Below are positions 1 to 8,250 of a stretch of DNA of 42,562 nt, piece by piece. A program made the translations under genes and the position numbers. The stretch spans positions 1 through 42,562 of the forward strand of contig CAKZQS010000028.1 of assembly GCA_937141935.1 (NCBI GenBank), written 5' to 3'. The notes under the pieces were generated by a model, which searched no databases, was not told the DNA's origin, and saw nothing but the letters and a program-made list of their open reading frames with translations. Source of the DNA: an uncultured Ectothiorhodospiraceae bacterium. Lineage in GTDB: Bacteria; Pseudomonadota; Gammaproteobacteria; Nevskiales; Oceanococcaceae. Numbering within the stretch: position 1 is the stretch's first letter; each line of letters opens with the position of its first letter.

Positions 1-269
1 GCCTGATCGGCTGTGGCAATGCCGCCGCAGTAAATCAGCGGCGTTTCGAGCCCGAGGCGACCCAGTCGCTCCAGCAGGTCGAGATCCGGTCCACGCTCGC
101 CGACGCTGCGATCGATCGCCTGCACCAGAATCTCGTCGACCCCCCAGCGGTCAAGGTTCTCCACCAGACATTCCACGCGGCCGAGGGGCAGGTATTTGCG
201 ATAGCCGAAGGACTGCACCGCCCAGCCGTTGCGTACGGTCACCACGCCAATCAGCCGCGTCTTAAGCAC
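1..269 (-). CDS. HisF/WbuZ-like TIM-barrel protein, partial (C-terminus off window)
   Basis: The N-terminal 89 residues of a (beta/alpha)8 protein of the HisA/HisF superfamily are present; the rest lies beyond the left edge. The opening (KTRLIGVVTVRNGWAVQS, then a Y-x2-LG segment) and the later CGGI motif resemble the HisF-like WbuZ proteins of surface-polysaccharide amidation loci more than housekeeping HisF. The catalytic Asp that HisF carries in its first strand (CLDV) is Thr here (VVTV), so ordinary imidazole-glycerol-phosphate cyclase activity is doubtful. A GTG start is chosen because it follows a GGAG box by 7 nt and overlaps the TAA of the upstream cyclase gene by 8 nt, which implies translational coupling. 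The fold is fairly certain; the substrate is unknown. Confidence 0.7.
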   Translation of the reverse strand, partial: MLKTRLIGVVTVRNGWAVQSFGYRKYLPLGRVECLVENLDRWGVDEILVQAIDRSVGERGPDLDLLERLGRLGLETPLIYCGGIATADQ

Positions 270-2697
270 GAGCGAGCTCCGCGATGAGGGAGTGCAGCAG
301 GCGCATGCCGGCGAGGCTCTGGCCGGAGCGGCCGGCCAGCTCGACGAACTGTCCGCCGTCGCTCGTCGGAGCCAGCAAGACCTCGTGGATCCGGAGCCCG
401 TCGGGGTCACAGCCGCCGCCGTCGTCGGCCACATCGGGCCAGCACTGGGCTACCGGCGTGCCGTCGAGCCATGCGGCAAGCCCGGCCGCCAGCGTCCACG
501 CGGGCGGCGGCGGCCCGGCCTGCGGGGGCAGGTTCTGACGCAGGCTGCGACCCTCGCCGCCGCGCGCCAGTTGCAGCAACAGCCGCTGGGCGCGCACCCG
601 CAGCGCCAGCGCCGCGTCCTCGGCCTGGCTGGCCAGGCCCTCCGCGCGTTGCAGGGCCTCGGCGCGGGCCTGCGGTGCGGGCCAACCCAGGGCCTCGGCG
701 TGTTCCAGGGCGAAGGCGGCCGCCGCGGGCCAGTCTTCGGCCGCCTCCAGGTGATCCAGAATCGCTGCCCGCGGCAGCGGCTCCTGTTCGCCCAGCGCGG
801 CCGCCACCGTCCGGTGCAGCGTCTGGCGCTGCTCGCGCAGCAGCCCCTGCAGGCAGACCTCGCGCAGGGCGGGCCGGCTGAAGCGCCAGACGGCCGCATC
901 CTGGCCGCGCGGGCGCAGCATCTGCGCCGCCTCCAGGTCGCCGAGCTGCCGCTCCAGCTCGCCGGGCGCCAGACCGCTGACCGCCTGCAACAGATCCCGG
1001 CGGACCTGACTGCCGATGACCGCCATGACCTGCAGCAGGCTTTTGCGCGTGGGCGGCAGCGCGTCGACCCGGGCGCTGAGCGCGGCGCGGATGCTGGCCG
1101 GCACGGGGATCGGCGGCACGGCTTCGCGCAGCACCCAGTAGCGGCGTCGCTTTTCGATCACGCCGCTGGCCTGCAGCTCGCGCGCGGACTCGCGGATGTG
1201 CAGCGGGTTGCCGGCGGCCGCGCGCAGGATCGCGCGCTTCACCGGCAGCAGGCTGCGGTGCGTGCCGAGCAACTGGTCCAGGTAGTCGCGCCCGGCCTGG
1301 GCCGGCAGCGGGCCGATCTCGATCTCGTGGCTGTCGACCCAGTCCAGCCAGGGCGGCTGCCAGCCACTGCGGTAGGTGGCGACGATCAGCCAGCGCGACT
1401 GCTGCAGGTGGCGCAGCATCGGCTCGAGCACCGTGCCGCCGACGACGGCGTCCAGGTCCTGCAGGTTGCTCAGCAGCACGACCGCCGGCTGCTGCGGGAA
1501 ATCGCTTCGCAACAGGGCCTCGACCACGCCCACCAGGGCCTCAAGCTCGGCCTCGCCCGGCGCCGGCGGTTCGCCCTGCTCCAGCCAGCGGCGCAGCCCC
1601 GCCACCGCCGCGGCGACCGCCGCATCCTCCGTGTCGGCCAGGCCCCAGCGCCGGCACAGGGCGTCGAAGGCCTGGGCCAGCGCCGCGCCCTCGGCGTCGT
1701 GCGGCTGTTGCATCACGACCGCCATCAGCCGCCGCCACAGCAGCGCGGGTTCGGCGCGATGGTGCGGTTCGGCCTGCAGGCGATAGACGGTTGGCGCGGG
1801 GTCCACGGTCTCCGGCAGCTGCCGCAGGAAGGTGCGCAGCACCGCCTCCTTGCCGACGCCGGTCTCGCCGTGCAGGCGCACGACCTGCCCCGGGCCCGCC
1901 AACGCGCTGCGGGCATATTCGTGCAGCTGGGCCAGCTCGGCCTCGCGGCCCAGCAGCGCGCGCGGCCCCTCCTCGGCGGGGTCGACCTCGCGCACACCAT
2001 GCAGTCGATAACTGCTGACCGGGTGCTCGATGCCCTTGACCAGCATCGGCCGCAGCGGCGAGAGCAGAAAGCGCGGGCTCAGCAGCGCCGCGGTGAAACC
2101 CGAGAGCAGGATGGTGTTGGGCGCGGCGTGCGATTCCAGCCGCGCCGCCAGCGCCGTGATCTGGCCCTTGGCGGTGTAGTCCATGCGCAGGTCGTCGCCG
2201 ATGGCCGCCACGACCACCTCGCCGGAGTTCAGCCCCTGGCGGATCCGCAGCCGCCGCCGATGCCGCTCCAGCGTGTCATCGGCCAGCGGGCGCAGCGATT
2301 CGAGGATGCGCAGCGCGGCGCGGGCGGCCATTTCGGCATGTCGCTCCAGCGCGATGGGCGCCCCGAACAAGGCCATGATGCCGTCGCCGGTGTACTGGTT
2401 CACGGTGCCGTCGAAGGCGTGCACCGCCTCGGTCAGGCGGCCGAAAAAGGTATCCAGCAGCTGGTGCCAATCGTCTTCGCCCAGCGTCGTCGACAGCTCG
2501 ACCGAATCGACGATGTCGACGAAGAGCACGGTCACCGGCTTGCGCTCGCCGGCCATGGCGCTGGCGTTTTCCAGGATGCGCCGCTGCAAGTGCCGCGGCG
2601 TGTAGTTGCGAATCGCGCGCGCCTGCAGCGACTGCCCGCACTGGTTGCAATAGCGGGCGTTGGGCGGGTTCTCGTGGTCGCAGTGGCCGCAGAGCAT
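262..2697 (-). CDS. Zinc-ribbon/class III nucleotidyl cyclase-AAA ATPase regulator, degenerate ATPase
   Basis: An 811-aa cytoplasmic signalling protein. A double CxxC zinc ribbon (C3, C6, C17, C20) leads into a class III cyclase domain (about 50-235) with both metal-binding Asp residues (D61 in FVDI, D105 in YTGDG). The substrate/transition-state segment reads GQITALAARLE, so the classical Asp is Gln179 and the classical Asn is Ala182; Arg186 is kept. An AAA/STAND-like ATPase region follows, but its P-loop is GETGVGKE (277-284, Ser/Thr replaced by Glu) and the Walker B region is VVLLSNLQDLD (acidic pair missing). A helical, TPR-like C-terminus follows. It lies 11 nt downstream of a paralogue at 2709-5822, with a GGGGG box before the ATG. 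The architecture is typical of AAA-coupled adenylate/guanylate cyclases; activity is uncertain. Confidence 0.85.
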   Translation of the reverse strand: MLCGHCDHENPPNARYCNQCGQSLQARAIRNYTPRHLQRRILENASAMAGERKPVTVLFVDIVDSVELSTTLGEDDWHQLLDTFFGRLTEAVHAFDGTVNQYTGDGIMALFGAPIALERHAEMAARAALRILESLRPLADDTLERHRRRLRIRQGLNSGEVVVAAIGDDLRMDYTAKGQITALAARLESHAAPNTILLSGFTAALLSPRFLLSPLRPMLVKGIEHPVSSYRLHGVREVDPAEEGPRALLGREAELAQLHEYARSALAGPGQVVRLHGETGVGKEAVLRTFLRQLPETVDPAPTVYRLQAEPHHRAEPALLWRRLMAVVMQQPHDAEGAALAQAFDALCRRWGLADTEDAAVAAAVAGLRRWLEQGEPPAPGEAELEALVGVVEALLRSDFPQQPAVVLLSNLQDLDAVVGGTVLEPMLRHLQQSRWLIVATYRSGWQPPWLDWVDSHEIEIGPLPAQAGRDYLDQLLGTHRSLLPVKRAILRAAAGNPLHIRESARELQASGVIEKRRRYWVLREAVPPIPVPASIRAALSARVDALPPTRKSLLQVMAVIGSQVRRDLLQAVSGLAPGELERQLGDLEAAQMLRPRGQDAAVWRFSRPALREVCLQGLLREQRQTLHRTVAAALGEQEPLPRAAILDHLEAAEDWPAAAAFALEHAEALGWPAPQARAEALQRAEGLASQAEDAALALRVRAQRLLLQLARGGEGRSLRQNLPPQAGPPPPAWTLAAGLAAWLDGTPVAQCWPDVADDGGGCDPDGLRIHEVLLAPTSDGGQFVELAGRSGQSLAGMRLLHSLIAELARA

Positions 2698-2708
2698 CGC
2701 GCCCCCGC

Positions 2709-5700
2709 TCAGGCCGCCGGCGCCGCCCGCAGGCGGGCCACCGCCGGCTCGAGCAGCCCGGCGCCGGTCGCCTTGAGCAGGCGTTCAACGCGACGTTGGT
2801 CGCGGGCGGCCAGCGCCGGGGGCAGCGGCAGCCGCAGGCGCTCCAGCCGGGCGCGGGCCTGCCAGTACAGCTGGCCGCGGGCGGTTGTGACGGCGACGGC
2901 ATGGTCGGCCCAGGCGCGAGCCTGCTCCAGCTCGCCGAGGTCCCGCGCCAGTTGCGCCAGCATCTCGTAGTGCGGGCCGCAAAAAATCTCGCCGGGCGCG
3001 CCGGGGGCCACCTGCGGCGTCCAGTGTTGCAGCAGCGCCAGCCCGGCCCGCGTATCCCCCTCGACGTGCAGCGCCAGCGCCATCGCCCGGTTGGCCACCT
3101 CGTCAAAGGCCGGGCTGCCGAAGTCGCGCGCGGCCCGGACCGCGTCTTCGGCCAGCGGCCGCAGGCCCTCGCGCTGGCCGGCATAAACGCGCATCTCGAC
3201 CAGGTTGCCGGAGATCCAGCTGACCGGCGTGCCCTGGGCGGCGGCGAAATCGACCACGGCCTGCAGCAGCTCGATGGCCTCCTGCAGCCGGCCGGTGGAC
3301 CCCAGCAGCAGGCCACGAAAAGCCCGCGACAGGTAGTTGTCGCGGTGCAGCGGGCCCTCGCGCCAGCCGGTGCCCGTGTGCTGGTCCAGCACATCCAGCC
3401 CGGCGCACAGCGCGCCGCGGGCGAAGTGGCTGAACAGCACCGGCACGCGAAAGCGGGCCAGCAGCTCCATGGCGCCCTGCTCCGCCGCGGTCAGGAAGGC
3501 GCGCCGGATCTGCAGGTGCGCCGTGCGGGCATTGCCATGGTTCAGCGCGTACACGCCGGTGGACATCCACAGCTCGACCTGCAGCTCGGGGTTGGGGCGG
3601 CGCAGCAGGAAGGCCTGGCCGTCGGCTTCCCACTGCGCGATTTCGCTGTCCTTGGCGCGGCCGAACACGCCGCCACGCAGCAGCGCCGTGCGCAGCCGAA
3701 ACTGCAGGATGTCCGCCGCCGCCTCGGGCGGCGCGGCGACGGCCTGGGCCAGCCCGCGGCGGTACAGGCGCATGGCCTCGGCCATGTCGCGGCGGCCATG
3801 CTCCAGCCCGGCCGCGTGGTAGGCATGGGCCGCCTCCAGCGCGGCACCGGCGGCCTCGGCCAGGGCGGCCACCTGCGCCCACAGCAAGGGGCTGGCGCTG
3901 CCGGCCTCGATCCGCGCGGCCAGGCGCTGCTGCAGCGTCTGCTGGCGGCGCCGGCGCACGCTGTCGAGCTGGCGCTGGACGGCCTCCTCCTGCAGCAGAC
4001 CATGGGCGAAGGCCCAATCGCCGCCGTCCTCCGGCGCACGCACGAAGCCGGCGTCGGCGAGGCGGTAGAGCGTCTCGCGCAAGGCCGCCGGCGATTGTTC
4101 CAGCGCGCTCGCCAGCCAGTCGGCCGAGAATTCGCGGCCGATCAGCGCGGCCAGCTCCAGCACGCCGCGATCCGCGGCGCCCAGGCTGTCCAGCCGGGCG
4201 GCCAGCAGCGCCTGCACGCTGGCCGGCAGGCGCAGCTCGGGCGCCTCCTCGCGCAGGCTGCGGCCGCCCCGCGGGCCTTCCAGCAGGCCCTCGTCCACCA
4301 GGTAGCTGACGGCCTCCTCGGCGAAATAGGGGTTGCCCTCGGCGTAGGCGACCAGCCGCTCGCCGAGCGGGTGGGCACCCACCCAGTCGCCGATCAGCTC
4401 GGCCAGCAAGGCGCGCATCTCGGCATCGCCCAGCGGCTCGAGGCGCAGCGGGCGCCCGGCCAGCCGCTGCAGCCATTCCGGCAGTTCCACCGGGCGTGTG
4501 GTGACCAGCAGCAGCACCGGCAGGCGGTCCAGGAACTCCGGCAGCCAGTCGGCCAGCAGCGCCGCCGAGGCCTCGTCCATCCAGTGCCAGTCGTCGACCC
4601 AGATCAGCGTGGGCCGCTCGCAGCCCTGGCACATCGAGGCCGCCAACAGCCGCTGGCGCCGCAGCCGGGCGTCCGCCGGCAGCAGGTCCTGGCCGGGCTC
4701 GGCGATGTCGAGCAGGTCGAACAGCGCCGGCAGGTTCTCGCGCAGGTGCGGGTGGTCGAGCATGACGGCACCGGCCACGGTGCGCCGGGCCTGCTCCGGG
4801 CGCGCCTCGGCGGGCACGCCGAGCCAGTCCAGGAACATGCGCCGCACCGGCTCCAGCGGCTGGCCCTGCCCTTGGGAGAGCGCCAGGCAGCGCATCAGAT
4901 CCAGGTGGCCGCCGGCGGCGCGCGCCTGCGCGCTCCAGCGCGTGATCAGCTCATGGCAGAGGCGGCTTTTGCCCAGGCCGGCTTCGCCGCTGAGCACGAT
5001 GGCCCCGCCGCGGCCGCCGGGATGCAGGATGCGCTCGCGGGCCTGCTCGAGCCGGGCCAGCACGCCCTCGCGCCCCACAAAGGGCGACAGCCCCTCGGCG
5101 CCGCGGCGCATCAGCCGCTCGCGGGTCTCGCCGCCCGCCTGCAGCTCCGCCACCTGGACCGGCGCCTCCAGGCCCTTGATGCGGGTGGGGCCGAGTTCGC
5201 GCAGGCGCAGGTAGCCGCGCACCAGCCGCGCGGTGGCGTCGGTCAGGTACACGCTGCCGGGCTGCGCCATCTGCTCCATGCGCGCGGCCAGGTGCACGGT
5301 GGCGCCCTGCGCGGTGTAGTCGCGGCGCCAGTCGTCGGCGATGGCGCCGACGACCACCGGGCCGCTGTGCAGGCCCATGCGCACGCCGAAGTTCAGGCCG
5401 TGCTCCAGGCGCACGCGGTCGGCCAGCGGGCCCAGGCGCTGCTGTGCCTGCAGCGCGGCGCGGCAGGCGGCCAGCGCGTGTTCCTCCAGCGCCACCGGCG
5501 CGCCGAACAGCGACATCAGCCCATCGCCGGTGTACTGGTTGACCGACCCACCCCAGCGCTCGATGGTGCCGCTGAGCAGCGCGAAGAACTCACTGAGCAG
5601 GTGGTGCCAGGGCTCGGGACCGAGCGCATTGGCCAGCTTGGTCGACGTGGCGATGTCGACAAAGAGCACGGTGACGATGCGGTTCTCGCCGCTGCGCTGG

Positions 5701-5822
5701 GCGTGACCGGCGGCGCCGGCCGTTGCCGCGGGCGCCTCGCCGCCGCTGACCAGCGGCTGGCCGCACTGCATGCAAAACCGCGCCTGCTGCGGGTTTGCCG
5801 TCCGGCAAGCCGTGCACTGCAT
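2709..5822 (-). CDS. Zinc-ribbon/class III nucleotidyl cyclase-AAA ATPase-TPR regulator
   Basis: A 1037-aa paralogue of the next gene downstream. It has an N-terminal double CxxC ribbon (C3, C6, C17, C20) and a cyclase domain (about 48-230) with metal ligands D56 and D100. The substrate segment GATVHLAARME has Ala174 for the usual Asp and His177 for the usual Asn; to my recollection His is common there in AAA-linked cyclases. A complete P-loop, GEAGLGKS (279-286), and a Walker B, LIWVDDWHWMDE (about 406-417), are present, then a long helical TPR-like region. The ATG at 5822 is preferred over in-frame ATGs further upstream because the ribbon starts there and GGGGA lies about 5 nt upstream. It probably senses a ligand through the C-terminal repeats and couples this to cyclic-nucleotide output. 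It is the first gene of a minus-strand operon. Confidence 0.87.
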   Translation of the reverse strand: MQCTACRTANPQQARFCMQCGQPLVSGGEAPAATAGAAGHAQRSGENRIVTVLFVDIATSTKLANALGPEPWHHLLSEFFALLSGTIERWGGSVNQYTGDGLMSLFGAPVALEEHALAACRAALQAQQRLGPLADRVRLEHGLNFGVRMGLHSGPVVVGAIADDWRRDYTAQGATVHLAARMEQMAQPGSVYLTDATARLVRGYLRLRELGPTRIKGLEAPVQVAELQAGGETRERLMRRGAEGLSPFVGREGVLARLEQARERILHPGGRGGAIVLSGEAGLGKSRLCHELITRWSAQARAAGGHLDLMRCLALSQGQGQPLEPVRRMFLDWLGVPAEARPEQARRTVAGAVMLDHPHLRENLPALFDLLDIAEPGQDLLPADARLRRQRLLAASMCQGCERPTLIWVDDWHWMDEASAALLADWLPEFLDRLPVLLLVTTRPVELPEWLQRLAGRPLRLEPLGDAEMRALLAELIGDWVGAHPLGERLVAYAEGNPYFAEEAVSYLVDEGLLEGPRGGRSLREEAPELRLPASVQALLAARLDSLGAADRGVLELAALIGREFSADWLASALEQSPAALRETLYRLADAGFVRAPEDGGDWAFAHGLLQEEAVQRQLDSVRRRRQQTLQQRLAARIEAGSASPLLWAQVAALAEAAGAALEAAHAYHAAGLEHGRRDMAEAMRLYRRGLAQAVAAPPEAAADILQFRLRTALLRGGVFGRAKDSEIAQWEADGQAFLLRRPNPELQVELWMSTGVYALNHGNARTAHLQIRRAFLTAAEQGAMELLARFRVPVLFSHFARGALCAGLDVLDQHTGTGWREGPLHRDNYLSRAFRGLLLGSTGRLQEAIELLQAVVDFAAAQGTPVSWISGNLVEMRVYAGQREGLRPLAEDAVRAARDFGSPAFDEVANRAMALALHVEGDTRAGLALLQHWTPQVAPGAPGEIFCGPHYEMLAQLARDLGELEQARAWADHAVAVTTARGQLYWQARARLERLRLPLPPALAARDQRRVERLLKATGAGLLEPAVARLRAAPAA

Positions 5823-5934
5823 GCGATTCCCCGCGTTACTGCCCGGCCCCATGATGCCGCAGCCGCGAGCGAAAAACTTGAGTGCGGCCCCTGTTGCTGC
5901 CATTCTGCGGCGTCCAAGGGGGATAGGGCCTGCC

Positions 5935-6291
5935 ATGCTCGAGACGGCATTTTGGCTGCTCGTCGGACACGCAGTTGGCGATTTCGCGCTGCAGTCGGAC
6001 TGGATGGTCAAGTACAAAAGCCAGAAGAACACCGACGTGCAGGTGCTCTCGAATCGGCCCGGCTTGATTTGGGTCCACGTCCTCGGCGCGCACTGCATGG
6101 TGCACGCGGGCGCCGTGGCGCTGGCCACCGGCAGCGTGCTGCTGGGGCTGTTCGAGCTGATCGCCCACTTCGCCACCGACTACGCCAAGAGCGCCGGCTG
6201 GTTCGGCTTTCATACCGACCAGTTCCTGCACCTGCTGGCCAAGGGCCTGTGGCTTATCCTGCTGTTCTACACGCCCATAGGCAGCCTCTAG
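5935..6291 (+). CDS. DUF3307 family membrane protein
   Basis: A 118-aa, largely hydrophobic protein with about three membrane segments. The N-terminal GHAVGDFALQSDWM and the central HFATDYAKS followed by HTDQFLHLL match the H-x2-GDF-x-LQ-D and DQ-x2-H signatures of DUF3307, whose function is unknown. The ATG at 5935 follows a purine-rich GGGGGATAGGG stretch and starts directly at the first membrane helix; the frame is open further upstream but that part would overlap the divergent cyclase gene. It is divergent from the cyclase operon across a 112-nt gap and lies 34 nt before the reductase gene, so it may be the first gene of a three-gene plus-strand unit. Confidence 0.75.
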   Translation: MLETAFWLLVGHAVGDFALQSDWMVKYKSQKNTDVQVLSNRPGLIWVHVLGAHCMVHAGAVALATGSVLLGLFELIAHFATDYAKSAGWFGFHTDQFLHLLAKGLWLILLFYTPIGSL

Positions 6292-6325
6292 GGCCGCCGC
6301 CACGCACAGACCACCGTCACCGCGC

Positions 6326-7330
6326 ATGAGCCACCCCCCTATCCACGTCGTCGGCGCCGGCGCCGTCGGCACCGTGCTTGCCGCCTACCTCGCCGAGGCC
6401 CGCCACCCCGCGCGGCTGATCGTCCGCCCGCGCGACCTGGACCGCATGGCCCAGGCCCAGGCGCTGTGCGTGGATCGCGTGGCCGGGCGCGGCATGCTGC
6501 AGCTGCCCAAACCCGAGATCACGGCGAACTACCGCCTGGCCGAGGGCGACATCGTGCTGCTGTGCGTCAAGCACCGCGACCTGGAGGACGTCATGGCGCA
6601 GATCGAGGCCGCCGGGCAGACGCGGCTGACGCTGGTGCCCTGCCTCAACGGCGTGGGCGCCGCCGCCACGCTGCGCCGGCGCTTCCCCGAGGCCGAGGTC
6701 GTGCCGCTGACCGTGATGTTCAACGCGCAGTTGCTGGAAGCCCTGCACGCGCGCATGACGACCAAGCCCCAGATCCTGCTGAACACCCGCGACAAGAGCC
6801 TGCTGGCGCTGTTCCGCGACAGCGACCTGCAGGTCCAGCAGGCCGAGGATGAATCGGTGGCCTGGGGCAAGCTGCTGATCAACCTGGCCAATGGCCTGGC
6901 GGCGCTGACCCATACGACATTCAAGGACCTGCTGACCAACCCGGACATGAAGCGCTGCTTCGTGCTGACGCTGGACGAGGCGACCACCGTGCTGGATCGC
7001 GCCGGCGTCGCCTATACGCTGCCCGTGCCGCTGTCCTACCGCGCCTACCGCGCGGTGCTGACGCATGGCGGGCCGCTGCCCTGGTGGTTCGCGCGGCTGC
7101 GCAACGGGCTGTCCGAGAGTTCCTACCCCTCGATGGTCGCCGACGTCGAAAGCGGCAAGGAGACCGAGGTCGCGCAGCTCAATGGCGAGATCGTCACGCT
7201 GGCGCAGGAGAACCAGCTGCCAGCGCCGATCAACGCGCTGATCGTGGACATGGTGCAGGCCCTGCACGGCCAGCCGCAGGACTACTTTCTGTCGCCCGCG
7301 GCGCTGCGCTCCCGCCTCGAAGCCGCTTGA
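6326..7330 (+). CDS. Ketopantoate reductase (PanE/ApbA) family oxidoreductase
   Basis: A 334-aa soluble NAD(P)H-dependent reductase. The N-terminal Rossmann motif GAGAVG (10-15), CVKHRDLED (80-88) and CLNGVG (106-111, standing for the usual QNGxG) belong to the 2-dehydropantoate 2-reductase family. The C-terminal helical domain carries the catalytic Lys in WGKLLINLANGLAAL (K182, with N186) and the conserved Glu in TEVAQLNG (E281). Length fits the family. Many PanE-like proteins act on other 2-oxo acids, and no pantothenate genes are nearby, so the substrate is left open. Its TGA overlaps the putative TTG start of the permease gene. Confidence 0.85.
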   Translation: MSHPPIHVVGAGAVGTVLAAYLAEARHPARLIVRPRDLDRMAQAQALCVDRVAGRGMLQLPKPEITANYRLAEGDIVLLCVKHRDLEDVMAQIEAAGQTRLTLVPCLNGVGAAATLRRRFPEAEVVPLTVMFNAQLLEALHARMTTKPQILLNTRDKSLLALFRDSDLQVQQAEDESVAWGKLLINLANGLAALTHTTFKDLLTNPDMKRCFVLTLDEATTVLDRAGVAYTLPVPLSYRAYRAVLTHGGPLPWWFARLRNGLSESSYPSMVADVESGKETEVAQLNGEIVTLAQENQLPAPINALIVDMVQALHGQPQDYFLSPAALRSRLEAA

Positions 7331-8169
7331 TCTTTTCGCTGGAACCCCTGGCCGGCCTGCCGCTGCCGGTCGCGGCCAGCGCCGTGCTGATCGCCCTGCT
7401 GGGTTTTGTGGTCGGCATGGTGTCGGCCGCCTTTGGCATCGGCGGCGGCTTTGTCATCACGCCCTTTTGCCACGCCGTGCTCGGGCTGCCGGCCCCGCTG
7501 GCCGTGGCCACCTCGATGGGCCAGATCCCGCTGCTGAGCGTGGCCGGCGTGCGCCGCTACCAGCGCGACCAGGTCATCGACTATGGGCTGGCCGGCGCGC
7601 TGCTGATCGGTGCGCTGCCGGCGGCGCAGCTGGTGGCCTGGTGGCTGGCGGCACGCCCGGCCAGCGCCTGGCCGGAGCTAATTGCCGGGCAGACCCTGCC
7701 GGACCTGCTGCTGCTGGGCGTGTTCACGCTGGCGATTGGGGGCCTGGGCCTGTACAACATGCGCCGCGCCGGCGAGGAGACCGACGCCGCGCCGCGCGAA
7801 CGCCGCCGGCCGCTGGGCAAGGTGGCGCTGCTGGGCATCGTCTTTGGCGCGCTGTCGGCGTTGCTGGGCATCGGCGGCGGCTTTTTCGCCGTGCCGATCT
7901 TCATCTACCTCTGCGGCCTGCGCCCGGTGGAGGCCGTGGCGACCTCGCTGTTCGCCGTGCTGATCACCAGCGCGGTGACCACGCTGCACTATCTGTGGCT
8001 GGGGCAGATCTATTTCGCCATCAGCCTGATCATTGCCAGCGGCTCCATGCTGGGCGCGCGGGTCGGCGCCGGCCTGGCGCTGCGCAGCCAGCCGGCGACG
8101 CTGCTGCGCAGCCTGGGCGCCGCCCAGGTGTTGATCTGCCTGGGCTATCTGGCGCTGAAGCTGAGCTAG
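7327..8169 (+). CDS. TauE/SafE family sulfite/anion permease
   Basis: A 280-aa inner-membrane protein with two homologous halves, each opening with a glycine-rich motif: VSAAFGIGGGFVITP in the first and LSALLGIGGGFFAVP in the second. These are the signatures of the TauE/SafE (DUF81) exporter family, which moves sulfite, sulfonates or other organic anions. About eight hydrophobic segments are visible. The TTG at 7327 is chosen because it lies immediately before the coding similarity and overlaps the stop of the reductase gene (TTGA); no strong ribosome-binding site is visible, and the frame extends further upstream inside the reductase gene, so the start is uncertain. Transport substrate unknown. 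Confidence 0.85.
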   Translation: MIFSLEPLAGLPLPVAASAVLIALLGFVVGMVSAAFGIGGGFVITPFCHAVLGLPAPLAVATSMGQIPLLSVAGVRRYQRDQVIDYGLAGALLIGALPAAQLVAWWLAARPASAWPELIAGQTLPDLLLLGVFTLAIGGLGLYNMRRAGEETDAAPRERRRPLGKVALLGIVFGALSALLGIGGGFFAVPIFIYLCGLRPVEAVATSLFAVLITSAVTTLHYLWLGQIYFAISLIIASGSMLGARVGAGLALRSQPATLLRSLGAAQVLICLGYLALKLS

Positions 8170-8225
8170 CGCCGCGCGCCCGCAGCGGCGCCGGCCCGGC
8201 ATCCCGCCACCACACGGGCACCCGC

Positions 8226-8241
8226 CATCCGCCGGCGGATG
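8226..8241. terminator. Possible weak bidirectional hairpin between convergent genes
   Basis: A perfect 16-bp palindrome (CATCCGCC/GGCGGATG) sits in the 81-nt gap between the convergent permease and crotonase genes. No T-tract follows on either strand, so intrinsic termination is only a guess from position. Confidence 0.3.
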
Positions 8242-8250
8242 CCTTGGCGG

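Noticed and set aside
2796-6329. A very long open frame on the plus strand opposite the cyclase gene (others at 229-2970, 11305-13800, 29747-32320, 32059-34551)
   Set aside because: Composition is Arg/Ala/Gly/Gln-rich with no domain, and each is exactly antisense or out of frame to a gene with clear family motifs. Long shadow frames are expected at this GC content.
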